Positions 1 to 11,033 of a stretch of 64,000 bases of DNA are shown here, in pieces. The position numbers and the translations under genes are program-made. The notes under the pieces were generated by a model. It searched no databases. It saw only the letters and a program-made list of their open reading frames with translations, and was not told where the DNA came from. Position 1 is the stretch's first letter, and the number at the start of each line of letters is the position of its first letter. This DNA comes from Sorghum bicolor (Eukaryota; Streptophyta; Magnoliopsida; Poales; Poaceae). The DNA is taken from positions 12,180,174 to 12,244,173 of the forward strand of contig NC_012875.2 of NCBI RefSeq assembly GCF_000003195.3, given 5' to 3'.

Positions 1-2757
1 TCGAATAGACTCCTGCCCGGTTCATATCTTGCCCTCCATTGATCAACTACCTCGGCTTTTTCAAATGTTTGGCATCCAAGAATGGCGGCAATTTCTTCCA
101 TATTTAAACCGCTCTGTCCAAAGTAACGCTCAAGCGAGTCTAGCTCAGACAACGCTAAGGATTTCTTTGGCATCAAGTCTTCATTTGAGCCGTATTGATT
201 TGGCACAATCAAAGGGGGCACCGGTTTTGATACTTCTCCGAGCTGTGGGACCCCCTTTCCTACTCTCTTCTTAGTAGGCTGTGAAGACTTGACCAGAGAC
301 CGCTCATAGTCCGAAAGTGCTGGCTTTTTCTGAGCTTCGCGTTGCTTCTTTTGATGGTCCGCCACCTTCTGTCTCAGTTCCGATGGCTTCACATAAAAGT
401 ACGGCTTTTCTGGGTTAAGCCGTTTTTTCCTATCCTCCTTTATTTTATCAAAAAATTGTTGGACCTCAGCTTTAGATGTAGCAATTACCTCCTCTTCACT
501 CTTTTCGTAAGGTAATTTTTCTAGCGTCTTAGCTCTCTTTGCTGAGGCAGCCTTCTTTGGAGGTGGGACCGATGACTTCGGTCCTTCTTGGGCGGACCGC
601 TTCTTACTACCTCGCTTTGGAGGCGAGGGGACCGACCGTGCACTCTTTGGAGAGGGCGGTGCAGGCGGTGGAGGGGGTGGGGCCGATCTTTTTGGCGTTG
701 GAGAACGCGGTGGAGGAGTTGGAGAACGCGGTGGAGGAGTTGGAGACCTCGGTGGAGGAGGTGGAGACCGTGGTGGAGGCGGTGGCGGGGTCGGTGTGGC
801 CGCCGCAGGTGTTGGAGGAGATCCAGCATTGTCACCGCCCGCAGCACTGTGATGCGCTGGGGAGAGAATTGGACTTAGGTTGGAGGAGTCCCTGCAAAGA
901 AAACAATTACAAGTTTTGTGAGTAAACTTTTTTTAAATTTCAATACATAATAAATAATATAAGAAGTAAAATCACACACAAACCTATGCTGAGGAATAAT
1001 TATGAAGCGCTTGCGCCAACAAATAAATGTCTTCTCAGCTTCACCTAAGGTCTTCTCTCCATCTCCCCCTTCTATGTCTAGTGGCACATTGCCACAACCT
1101 TTCTCAACCCTATCAACCGAGACGCTAGCATATCCACCAGGTACTGGTCGATTATGGATTCTTGGAGTGCCCGTTCGGTCGATAGGGTTGACAACAGCGA
1201 TAGCCACCTTTTTGGTGGCATTCCCATCTGGTACATGCAGCTCACAGGTAGTAAAAGCCTCTGTGACATCATCCACGGGAAAGTGTAGCTTCGTGTCATC
1301 CTGAATGGTTGGTACTTCCGTGGATGCGCAGCTGCTTTTCAACTGGCCTGGGGGGCTAACATTGACCTCAGGCTGTGATGTACCTTGCCCTTTCGTCATT
1401 TGACTAAGTGCTGCTTGCACTTGCCTTTGAATCTCTGCCTGCATCCATTCTTCACGAGCTTTCTCGCGCTCTTGTGACTGCAGAACAAAAGCTTCCAGGC
1501 GGCGGATCCGCTCTGCCTCCTCATCCTTCTTTCTCTGGCGGCTTCTGTAGGTATCTTGATCGGCTTGGAATGATTGCAGCCACGGAACTGCCCCATAGCC
1601 TCTCGTACGCCCACCGTGCTCAGGATTTTCAAGCGCATAGGTGAGTTCATCCTTCTCCCTGTTAGGCCTGAACTCACCAGACTGAACCGCCTCTCGTGCA
1701 CGGACTAGTCTCTCTGCTGCTGAGATTTCTTGGCCCCAAACTAGAGCCCCGGTGTCTGGGTCCACGCTTCCCCCATGACCGTAGAACCAATGCTTGGAGC
1801 GCTCGCTCCAATTCTTTGCTATTGTCTCGGGTGTGACCCCCCTAGCAAGCAGCTCCTGTTCCATTCGGTCCCACTTGGGAACAGCACTCTTATAACCACC
1901 TGATCCCATATGATGGTGGTATGCCTTTTTACTGGCATTCTCTTTGTTTCTATTGGCTCGTTCCTCGCCCTCTTCTGATGTTTTGTACTGCACAAAGTCA
2001 TCCCAGAAGGCCCTCAGCTTTACATATTGCTTGAGGTTGAAATCTGGAGTCTCGTTTTTCTTGACATATTTATTGTACAAAGACTTCTTCCAATTCTGGA
2101 AGAGTACTGCCATCTTCTTCATAGTCCAGTCATAAATTCACACCTTCAACTCTTCATCGTTGGTGTCGAAGGTGAAAACGTCTGTGACGGCTTTCCAAAC
2201 TAACTCCTTGTCACGATCAGAGACAAAACTGATCTCAGGAGCACCTCGCTTCTCTCTCCATTCACGACAACTGATCGGTATTTGATCTCTCACAAGATAT
2301 CCACAGTGATTAACATATTTATTTGCATGCTCACCAAGTGGTCTGCCTGTAGCTATCTCAAACTCAGAGATTACATAGCGGCCCTCCAACGGCTTCTTTG
2401 GCCCTCGTGGAGGTACGCTTCTCCCCGTAGAGGTCGATCCAGAAGGCTACACGTACATATAGAAACAAAAATACTAAATTAATAACCAAGTAATAAGTCT
2501 AAAACCTAATGTAAGAGATGCATTATTTATATATGTTTAGATTTACATACCTCGCCAGTATTTTCTTCTTGTTGCACGACAAGTTGTTGCTCAGGGGCAT
2601 TGCCCTCTTGTTGCTCAGGGGCATTGCCCTCTTGTTGTTCAGTAGGATTGCCTTGCATGATGTCGTGGTAATCAACGAAGTACTGACTACCGTCGTCGAT
2701 TATATTTTGAATGGCAGCTTCCATATAATCAGGATCATCATGAGGACGGTCAGCCAT
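1..2757 (-). pseudogene. second gene of CACTA-1, Transposase_24/TNPA-like, one in-frame stop, partial
   Basis: This is the second protein of a plant CACTA element, of the class annotated as plant transposase (Ptta/En/Spm). By analogy with TNPA it would bind the subterminal repeats. Predicted exons are 2757-2551, 2446-984 and 891 to beyond position 1, with GT/AG borders and phases that join in frame. The first exon has repeats ending in EQQ. The second holds the conserved region (SxFVSDRDKELVWKAV, then basic and coiled-coil segments around 1700-1400). The third opens with a proline-rich stretch (SPPPPPRSPTPPP, about 690-800) followed by a charged region. One in-frame TGA at 2140-2138 interrupts it; both sides are in the same frame. 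TGA is one C-to-T step from CGA, so the break looks recent. The C-terminus is off the window. Confidence 0.75.
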
Positions 2758-2779
2758 TTCTATGTCTGCAACCATACAT

Positions 2780-3890
2780 ATATATATTCTATATAAGATA
2801 AGAAATACACTAATACTACTACAAATGAAAGTGTTGGAGTGCTCTAAAAATAATACTAGGATCTTTTAAGCCAAGTAATACATTAGAATAAAAAACAATA
2901 CTAGAATAATACATACATACAAAAAATATTACATATATATGTGTGTATATGTACAAAAAATAATATACATACATACAAAAAATAATACATATATAAAAAA
3001 ATAGAACATACATACATACTATATACTAAAAATACTACAAGAATATATATTACAAGAATACTACAAAAATAATGAAAGTGTTGGAGTGCTCTAAAAAATA
3101 ATACTAGAATCTTAAGCCTAGTAATACACTAGAATAATATACTAAAAGAATAATACTAGAATAATAGTACAAACAATAATATATACAAGACACTACAAAA
3201 TAAAATATAATACAAGAATAATACAAGAATAATAGTACAAACAATAATATATACAACACACTAGAAATAAAATATGATACAAGAATAATACAAGAATAAT
3301 ATACTTCAAATATATACTAAAAATACTACAAGAATATATATTACAAGAATACTACAAAAATAATAAAAGTGTTGGAGTGCTCTAAAAAATAATACTAGAA
3401 TCTTAAGCCTAGTAATACACTAGAATAATACAAGAATAAAACAAGAATAAAATAATAATACAAGAATAATACAAGAATAATATACTACAAATATATACTA
3501 AAAAATAATACTACAAATAATATACTAAAAAAATAATACTACAAAATAATACAAGAATAATATTAATATATTACAAATATATACTAGCATAATATAATTT
3601 ATAACAGGTCAACACTACACTTATACTAATGTACTAAAAACTATTACTAGAATAAAATACTAACATCATGCATTATTTTTTAGTGTGTATATATATATAC
3701 TTAATATATATACTAGCTAGCATTCATTAATTATTATTTTTGTGTACAAATATATAGAAATCACTAAAATTGCAAAGTGATTGACATATAATTCATAACA
3801 TTTATTTATTATATATATATAAACTGCAGTGGAGTATTTATTATATATATATATATATGTATATATATGGTTTTGGATTATACATTGCAG
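2780..3890. repeat. A/T-rich low-complexity intron or leader of the CACTA-1 second gene
   Basis: About 1.1 kb built almost wholly of short A/T-rich words such as AATAATAC, ACAAGAAT and ACTAGAAT. A block of about 119 bp is present at 3021-3139 and again at 3312-3430 (spacing 291 bp), and a diverged piece of it occurs near 2815-2900. No open frame of interest is seen. It lies between the promoter-like block (4110-4380) and the first clear coding exon, ending in a plausible acceptor (TTGCAG near 2766), so it is probably a first intron expanded by replication slippage and local duplication. Confidence 0.6.
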
Positions 3891-3894
3891 TGGA

Positions 3895-4110
3895 CGCGCG
3901 CGGGGCCGGGCGTGGAGATCGAGACGTAGATGGCGGCGCTGGTGGAGATGGTGGTCGCGGCGGCGGCGCTGGTGACCGGAGCTGACCGCGGCGGCGCTGG
4001 AGACGGCGGCGCTGGAGATCGGCGAGGTCGCGCGCGGGCAGATGAACGGGCGGCGGCGCTGGATACGATGAACTCGACGAAGACGAACTGCTCAGATCTA
4101 GGACGCCCAT
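3895..4110 (-). other. GC-rich leader or first exon of the CACTA-1 second gene
   Basis: A GC-rich segment directly downstream (minus strand) of a TATTTAAG box at 4119-4112. It is open on the minus strand from an ATG at 4110 and would encode a serine run, then an Arg/Pro-rich stretch, then A/T-rich sequence. CACTA-2 has the equivalent at 28790-29100, also serine, alanine and proline rich just after a TATAAAG box. I read both as 5' leader or first exon; whether they are translated cannot be told from one copy. Confidence 0.4.
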
Positions 4111-4111
4111 G

Positions 4112-4380
4112 ACTTAAATAGAGGCGGACCCTTTAGCACCAGTCCGTGGCTGGAACCGGTGCTAAAGGGCCTTTAACACCGGCTGGTGTTACGCGCCGGT
4201 GTTAAAGGGTCACCCTTTAGCACCGGCTCGTGTTACCAGCCGGTGCTAAAGGGTCCCTTTAGCACCGGTTCCAGCCACGGACCGGTGCTAAAGGGTCCAG
4301 CGCGCGCTAGGTTGGGCTTCTGAACTTTTCAGGACCCTTTAGCACCGGTTCCCACTATGGGCCGGTGCTAAAGGTCCATT
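4112..4380 (-). promoter_or_regulatory. internal hairpin subterminal-type block with TATA box, probable promoter of the second gene
   Basis: Five inverted pairs of the CCCTTTAGCACCGGTT / AACCGGTGCTAAAGGG unit, each pair a hairpin of about 40 bp with a short variable loop. The block ends on the minus strand in TATTTAAG (4119-4112) and is followed by the leader of the second gene. The same unit forms the terminal block at 9687-9955. In CACTA elements these repeats are the binding sites for the TNPA-type protein and contain the promoter. Here the block is internal and oriented to drive the second gene. Confidence 0.65.
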
Positions 4381-5201
4381 TTTTTAGTTTAGGGGCTTTC
4401 GACTGCATTATATCTACAGGTTATATTATAAATTGTATAGTAAATTAAATATTTTGCATAATGTTTTTTAAATAGTGACATATATTGTAATTTGTTTTAA
4501 TGTACACATGAAAATTTTTAAACTTAAATATCTTATTGTATTTTTATAATTTACAATGATTTTGTAAGAAATGTTTAGTATTTTGTTAATGCAAAAATAT
4601 ATTATTCCAATAAATTTACAAAAACTATATCCAATGAACTGGAAATTTATTTTCACATCATATTGACGTAAAACTTTTTATTTTTGTTATTTATTACTAG
4701 GAATGCTAGTTGGGTATAATTTTCATCAAATAAAAAATCATATAAAAATATATATCTTGATGAACACACCCTTTGACCGAACCCTAGATTGTCCCAAATG
4801 GAAAAGTCATGAATACAAAGTTTGCTACACTCATCAAGTTCTACATTTTGTCTAATGGTCAACTTTTCATTTGGAAAAGTTTGAACCACTGAATTTTGAA
4901 TTTTCATAGAACTCATAGCCACGCAGCGGTTTCGGAACCCTACATGGTCTCGAATGGAAAAGTCGTGAATACCAATATTGTTCCACTCATCAAAATCTAC
5001 ATTTCATATATAGACCATTTTTGCATTTGACAAAGTTTTGGGAAGGTGTAGTTGAAAATCCACAATTGACACATATAGTGATGATAAATTTTGCATTTGA
5101 TGATCTCTAACAATTGGAAAAGTCATGAATACAAAGTCATGAATACAAAGTTTGTTACACACATCAAAATTCACAATTCTCAAATATAGTTTCATACAAA
5201 G
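4381..5201. repeat. non-coding spacer of CACTA-1 with copies of the sequence found in the CACTA-2 tandem array
   Basis: This A/T-rich spacer lies between the TNP2 stop and the internal hairpin block. The part at about 4750-5180 has two diverged copies of a unit marked by GTCATGAATACAAAGTTTG, CACTCATCAA, and TTTTTGCATTTGACAAAG. The same unit makes up the tandem array at 25760-28130 in CACTA-2. No coding sequence is visible. Confidence 0.6.
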
Positions 5202-8200
5202 TCAAGCCGACACAACAGTGAACTTCTTCTTGACGTATGACCCTTGGTTATGATCCTGCCGTAACCATGGAGTATCCTCATTGTTTAACAGAATGCTTGG
5301 GACTTTGTTGACTATGAAGGGCGGAATTCGATCATCCCTTTCGTAATCGCCTGACATGTCTGACTTGTCCTCAATTCCGACAATGTTTCTTTTTCCAGAA
5401 AGGACAATGTGGCGCTTTGGCTCATTGATGATTGAGTGGTCATCATTTTTTCCTCTCTTTGGTTTCGTAGACATATCTTTGACATAGAACACCTGACTCA
5501 CGTCTGCAGCAAGGACGAATGGTTCGTCTTTGAACCCACTATTGTTAAGGTCCACGGTTGTCATCCCATACTCCTTGTCGACTGTTACCCCACCTCCGGT
5601 CATCTTCACCCATTGGCACCGGAACAAAGGAACTTTAAAATTAGCTGCATAGACTAGTTCCCATATGTCTTCTATGCGTCCATAATATGTTTGTCTGTTC
5701 CCATTTGGATCCGTGGCATCCACGCGTACACCACTATTTTGGTTGGTGCTCCTTTTGTCTTGGCCAACTGTGTAAAATGTGTTACCATTTATCTCGTACC
5801 CTTTGTATGTGAGGACATGCCATGATGGTTGCCTGGCCAACAAATAAAGCTGCTCATCAATGTTTTCATCACCTTGACATTTTTTGCGCAACCAATCGCC
5901 AAAAGTTTCCATGTGCTGACGCATTATCCAAGCTTCATTCTTCCCGGGCCACTGGGACCGTAGGTAATCTTTGTGTACCTCAACATATGGTTCCACCAAT
6001 GAGGAGTTCTGGAGAACTGTGTAGTGTGCTTTATTGAAGTAATCGTTTCCCGTACCAATATATGTTTTCTTCCCAAGTGTTCCCTTTCCGCTGAGTCTGC
6101 CCTCGTGTCGAGATTCAGGAATGCCAATTGGGTCAAGGTCTGGAATAAAGTCAACACAGAACTCTATGACCTCCTCTGTTCCGTAGCCCTTGGCAATGCT
6201 TCCTTCTGGCCGGGAACGACTATGGACATATTTCTTTAGGACACCCATGAATCTCTCGAAGGGGAACATGTTGTGTAGGAACACAGGACCGAGAATACGA
6301 ATCTCTTTGACCAGATGAACTAGGAGGTGTGTCATGATATCGAAGAAGGATGGAGGGAACACCAACTCAAAGCTGACGAGACATTGAACGACATCATTCT
6401 GCAGAGTAGCTAGTTGCTCTGGATTGATTGCCTTCTGAGAAATTGCATTGAGGAATGCACATAGCTTTACGGTGGCTAGACGTACGTGTGGAGGTAGAAT
6501 TCCTCTTAAAATGACCGGCAGCAATTGCGTCATTAGAACGTGACAGTCATGGGACTTCAAGTTCAGGAATTTCTTCTCTGGCACATTAATTATTCCCTTG
6601 ATATTAGAGGAGAATCCAGATGGGACCTTGATGCTGCTAAGACATTCAAACATGCTTTCCTTCTCTTCTTTGCTCAGAGTGTAGCTAGCAGGGCTTAAGT
6701 AATGACGTCCGTCATCTGTCTTTTCTGGATGCAGGTTGTCTCGTTCTTTCATGCGCTGCAAGTCTTGTCGTGCTTCAAGTGAATCCTTAGACTTCCCGTA
6801 GACACCCATGAATCCGAGCAAGTTCACACAAAGATTCTTTGTCAGGTGCATCACGTCGATCGCGTTGCGGACCTCTAGGACATTCCAGTAAGGTAGCTCC
6901 CAAAATATGGATTTCTTCTTCCACATGGGTACGTGTCCCTTAGCATCCTTGGGAATAGGTTCGCTGCCTCGTCCCTTTCCAAATACCACTTTTATATCCT
7001 TGACCATTTCGAGTACATCATCCCCGGTTCGATTGAGAGGTTTGGTCCGGTGGTCTGCCTTGCCTTTAAAATGCTTGCCTTTCTTTCGTACTGGGTGGTT
7101 CACAGGAAGAAACCGACGGTGGCCAAGGTACACGACCTTTCGACATTTTTTCAAAAATACACAGTCAAGGTCTTCATAACAATGTGTGCATGCATTATAT
7201 CCCTTGTTTGACTGGCCTGAAAGATTACTCAGAGCTGGCCAATCATTGATTGTTACAAACAGCAATGCTCGCAGGTCAAAGTGCTCTTGTTTGTACTCAT
7301 CCCACACGCGAACTCCTGGTTTGCTCCATAAAAGTTGAAGTTCCTCAACTAATGGCCTAAGGTAGACATCTATGTCATTGCCAGGTTGCTTCGGTCCTTG
7401 GATAAGCACCGGCATCATAATAAACTTCCGCTTCATGCATAGCCATGGAGGAAGGTTGTAGATACATAGAGTAACTGGCCAAGTGCTGTGACTACTGCTC
7501 TGCTCACCGAAAGGATTCATACCATCTGTACTTAAGGCGAACCGCAAGTTTCTAGCATCATTTGCAAAATCTGGGAATTCTCTGTCTATCGCTCTCCACT
7601 GGGATCCATCGGCAGGGTGTCTCAGCATATTGTCTATCTTACGGTCTTCTTTATGCCATCGCAACAACTTTGCATTGTCCTTATTTTTGAACAGACGTTT
7701 TAATTGTGGAATTATAGGAGCATACCACATAACCTTGGCTGGAATTTTCTTCCTATGACGTTCTTCACCCTCAACATCTCCAGGATCATCTCGTCTAATC
7801 TTATACCGTGATGCCTTACATACTAGACATGCATCCAAATTCTCGTATTCCTCCCCACGGTAGAGGATGCAGTCATTAGGACATGCGTGTATCTTCTGTA
7901 TTTCTAATCCCAAAGGGCAGACAACCTGTTTTGCTTCATACGTAGTGGTGGGCAATTCGTTGCCTTTCGGAAGCATCTTTTTATGATCTTCAATAACTGC
8001 CCAAATGCCTTGTCAGATGTACCATTCTTTGCCTTCCATTGCAGCAATTCTAGTGTGGTACCCAGCTTTTTTTGCCCCTCTTCAGCGGTGGGATATAGCG
8101 ATTTCCTGTGGTCCTCTAGCATGCGCTCGAACTTGGCTTTCTCTTTATCAATTTCACATTCTCTTTGTGCATCACGGATGGCATCACCAAAAGCATCATC

Positions 8201-8578
8201 GTCCCGATCATCTTCTGCCGCCACCTCTTCTTCATTATCTCCCCCCATTGCAACATCATTGAAGCCACCGTACTGAGCAATAATATTGGCATGGTCCAAT
8301 TCTTCTTCTTCTTCTTCTTCTTCACCTTCATCCATTATAATCCCGCTTTCTCCATGTTTGGTCCAACAAATATAGTTTGGTACGAAACTAGACTTTAATA
8401 AGTGTGAATGAAGAGTTCTTGAGTTAGAATATTCCGTCAAATTCTTGCACACGGCACATGGACAGTACATGAAACCGTCCCTCTTATTTGACTCGGCCAC
8501 ACTTAAGAAATAGTGCACGCCATTAATGAACTCTTCGGAGCGCCGATCGGCATTATACATCCAATTACGTGTTACCAT
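5202..8578 (-). pseudogene. TNP2-class CACTA transposase of CACTA-1, one-base frameshift
   Basis: The transposase of the element, which would cut and rejoin the CACTA ends in the nucleus. From the ATG at 8578 the N-terminal part carries a transposase-associated Cys motif (CPCAVCKN and a HxxH-like HSHL) and then an acidic stretch. The downstream 924-residue frame (7976-5202) holds a CPNDC and CPVCK-like finger (residues about 32-53), the Transposase_21 core (about 80-310, with STDGMNPFGEQSSSHSTWPV), a DUF4218-like region (about 500-615, with PFERFMGVLKKYVHSRSRPEGS), and a DUF4216-like region (about 735-810). The two frames overlap between 7904 and 7976. Compared with the CACTA-2 copy, one base is missing in the A-run near 7980, so this is one gene with a single frameshift. 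Otherwise it reads open over almost 3.4 kb. Confidence 0.88.
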
Positions 8579-8714
8579 CTGCATTAAATATAACATATAT
8601 ATTATGAAAACCATGCACAGATATAGTTTCTCATCTTATTGCACAACATGTCTAAGATACATAGTCGATTAATTTAGGAAAGCTTGGCTACAACAAATAC
8701 AATCGCAACTAGCA

Positions 8715-9195
8715 CTAAAAAAACAAAACTAAAATGCACTTAAGCAATATAATTAGTTCGCGTCCGATCCCAACTATAATAGATAGATCATTCGCTTGAT
8801 CAACATCATTGAACTCCTTTCGTCGGCTCACTGCCTCACCACCTTCAGCCTCAACCACCTGTGCAAAAGATTTCTTAATGTGTTCAATGTATTCTTCCTC
8901 CCAGTACCAACCTGTACATCCACCGGTACCGTCCCACTGAAATTAAAAGAGAGAATCAAAAGTTTAATTAATATCATTTAAAAAAATATGCACATATATA
9001 AGCAAATGTCTGGAAATAACTCACATTACGATCTGGACACTTGTAGAATATACGACCCTTGTTTACTCCCTCTTTCGACACTTTGTATTCCATCAAAATC
9101 TTCTGCCCACACTTGCCACAAGTAATGAGAGGGAGTTCCGGTCGGTATCGCTTTTGAACCCGTTGAGAGACCGAAGACCCGGTCACGGTTGCCAT
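8715..9195 (-). CDS. GRF-type zinc-finger protein with hydrophobic C-terminus, carried by CACTA-1
   Basis: A two-exon gene, 9195-9025 and 8936-8715, with GT/AG borders in phase 0, giving about 130 residues. Exon 1 has CGKCG and GRxFYKCP; exon 2 opens with WDGTGGCTGWYWEE. Together they match the GRF finger pattern, a nucleic-acid-binding module. A charged, probably helical linker follows, and the protein ends in a hydrophobic stretch (ELIILLKCILVLFF). It sits just upstream of TNP2 in the same direction. CACTA-2 has a decayed copy in the same place (20336-20870), and a third relic lies at 12430-12830, so it travels with the element. It might be a 5' part of the TNP2 transcript, but its own start and stop are clear. 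Role unknown. Confidence 0.7.
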
Positions 9196-9686
9196 CTACT
9201 ATCCATACTCAATTTTTAAACAATTATAAATTCCACATTTAAACATGTATGATACAATGGACATTATATGTAGTAATAAAAATAAATCAAGTGATATTAA
9301 CAAACCAATTAATTTGAACTATCCTACTTTCTAAGATCATAAAAATATACTATAATTGATTCTTGCAAACTACATTAATACTAGGTCAACCATGAAATAT
9401 GATATATATATATGGATACTAATTCATGTGAAATGATTCTAAATAACAACGTGGATTTGAGCTAAAAATAATGGGAACATCACAAGCCAAAAACAACATG
9501 AAAAAGACAAGAAAGACAAAAGTTAGTCACCTCCAAACACGAAGAAACGATGACGGAGTCGAAGAAAATCAACAATGGGCGTCGGAGACGAAGAACAAAT
9601 GAGGAAGAAGAAGCTCCAAGAACAACAATGGTGAATGGTGCTCTCGGTTTCAAATGGGCAGAGAGGAGGAGTGATCCGGCCTATAA
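9196..9686. other. 5' leader/promoter-proximal region of CACTA-1
   Basis: A/T-rich non-coding DNA (9196-9500), then a purine/pyrimidine mixed segment (9520-9680) between the GRF gene and the terminal hairpin block. On the minus strand GGTTTATAGGCC near 9685-9675 could serve as a TATA box. No further coding region is seen. Confidence 0.4.
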
Positions 9687-10017
9687 ACCGGACCCTTAGA
9701 ACCGGTTCATAAAGAAAACCGGTGCTAAAGGGTAACACTTTAGCACCGGTTTGTAACACAAACCGGTGCTAAAGGCTTTGCCTCGGCCCGTGGCGCCGAC
9801 CGGTGCTAAAGGGGACCCTTTAGCACCGGTTGGTAACACGAACCGGTGCTAAAGGGTCTCTGCCCCGACAGCACCTGTCAGTAGCCGTTGGACAGGACCC
9901 TTTAGCACCGGTTCGTGGTACGAACCGGTGTTAAAGGGGTCTTTAACCCCGGGCCGCAAAAAGGCCGAGGTTTTTGGCCATTTTGGGCATCGACCAATGC
10001 CTCATTCTCTAGTAACT
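9687..10017 (-). repeat. terminal hairpin subterminal repeats and 5' end of CACTA-1
   Basis: Several inverted pairs of CCCTTTAGCACCGGTT and its complement at 9687-9955, followed by GC-rich DNA and the putative terminus at about 10017. On the minus strand the end reads TACTAGAGAATGAGGC, matching the usual body of a CACTA inverted repeat, but the leading CAC is AGT. No clean 3-bp target duplication can be assigned because the other end is outside the window. Confidence 0.65.
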
Positions 10018-10057
10018 ACTTTACCACTCACACACACAATTCGTTGTCATATATATA

Positions 10058-10404
10058 CTTCCTCCGTCTCCGGATATTAGACGCAACTGCTTTTTCAGTG
10101 AGTCCCACGATACAAGAGGCACCTGACTTTTCCGATGCATGCAACAACTAGTGCATGCACAATTTAGTGCGGATTGCTATACCTCCTCATTTTACTCCCA
10201 TTCGTTAGATGAGCTCCGTCAAATTTGCATCTGCATGTAGGCATGCATGGGAGTAACTCGGTGTTTTGGCTAACGGCACCGTGAAGAAACGTTGCATGCA
10301 TTGAAACGGAGATGGAACCCAATAGGAGCATGCGCTAATTAATTAATTTGCTCCTTAGTCATTCTGATTTTTGAGTTGCGCCTAATATGCTAACACGGAG
10401 GGAG
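10058..10404. mobile_element. Stowaway-like MITE 1
   Basis: About 347 bp with imperfect inverted ends of about 31 bp: CTTCCTCCGTCTCCGG on the left and CTCCCTCCGTGTTAGC on the complement of the right end, both followed by ATATTAGnCGCAACT. TA precedes the left end; the right flank is TG, so one side of the duplication has mutated. This is the end signature of Tc1/mariner Stowaway MITEs. No coding capacity. Confidence 0.7.
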
Positions 10405-10487
10405 TGCTGCAAACACTCCCATTAGTAAAACAAGAGCGGCACTTGAGTTGTCTAGGAACATTGACAACACCTTTTCCTTACTATATA

Positions 10488-10754
10488 CTCTATCTGTTCG
10501 AAACTGTAAACTATTCTAAGAATCTTGGAGAGTCAAAACATTTTTCAAGTTGGACCAAAGTTATAGAGAGAAATACTAAGATTTATAACATAAAGTGAGT
10601 GTACTATGAAAACATAATTAAAGAAAAATCTAATGATACTTAGTTGGTATTGGTACCATAATAATAATAATTTTATCTTATAAATTTGGTCAAATTTAGG
10701 ATAGTTTGACTCTCTAAAATTCTTGAAATGACTTACAATTTAGTATGAAGGGAG
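10488..10754. mobile_element. Stowaway MITE 2
   Basis: 267 bp flanked by TA at 10486-10487 and 10755-10756. The ends pair as CTCTATCTGTTCGAAACTG against CTCCCTTCATACTAAATTG, and the pairing continues inward through AAGAAT and GAGAGTCAAA. Non-coding, A/T rich, able to fold into one long hairpin. Confidence 0.8.
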
Positions 10755-10790
10755 TATAATATATGTATAGAATATATTAATATATGTATA

Positions 10791-11031
10791 TTTTCTCAGT
10801 CCCATAAGACAATGCATTCTAAGAATTTTAAAATAAATTAAGACAAAACATAAAAGACGTATGTACCTTTATTTTATTTTCTAATCAGACACTATTATAA
10901 ACGAGTTTAATTGTGATTGGTTGATAAATAGAAAGTATTTAATGTGAAATTGGTTTTTGTCCTCTAGAATGTATTATATTTGAAGATAACTTTTCAATGC
11001 TAAAATATACTATATTTCAAGACGGAGGGAG
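10791..11031. mobile_element. Stowaway MITE 3
   Basis: About 241 bp ending in GACGGAGGGAG followed by TA at 11032-11033. The left end is a diverged version of the same inverted repeat (TCTCAGTCCCATAAGACAATG against CTCCCTCCGTCTTGAAATATA). Non-coding. Confidence 0.65.
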
Positions 11032-11033
11032 TA

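Larger units (their letters stand above)
1..10017 (-). mobile_element. CACTA-1: large autonomous-type CACTA (En/Spm) transposon, open at the left edge
   Basis: A CACTA-superfamily DNA transposon whose genes all run on the minus strand. In element order it has a 5' terminus near 10017, a block of hairpin subterminal repeats (9687-9955), a GRF-finger gene (9195-8715), a TNP2-class transposase (8578-5202), a second hairpin block (4375-4125), and a second gene (2757 to the edge). The terminus reads TACTAGAGAATGAGGC on the minus strand, but the first three bases expected of CACTA ends appear changed. The 3' end lies outside the window. Two small lesions (a one-base frameshift in TNP2 and one in-frame stop in the second gene) make it defective but recently active-looking. 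It could instead be two abutting elements, each with its own end block; the same arrangement in CACTA-2 argues for one element. Confidence 0.85.

Noticed and set aside
539..925. Plus-strand open frames over the repeat-rich segment near 590-870
   Set aside because: They are antisense or off-frame readings of the proline-rich exon of the CACTA-1 second gene, whose frame is fixed by splice phase and downstream conserved coding.
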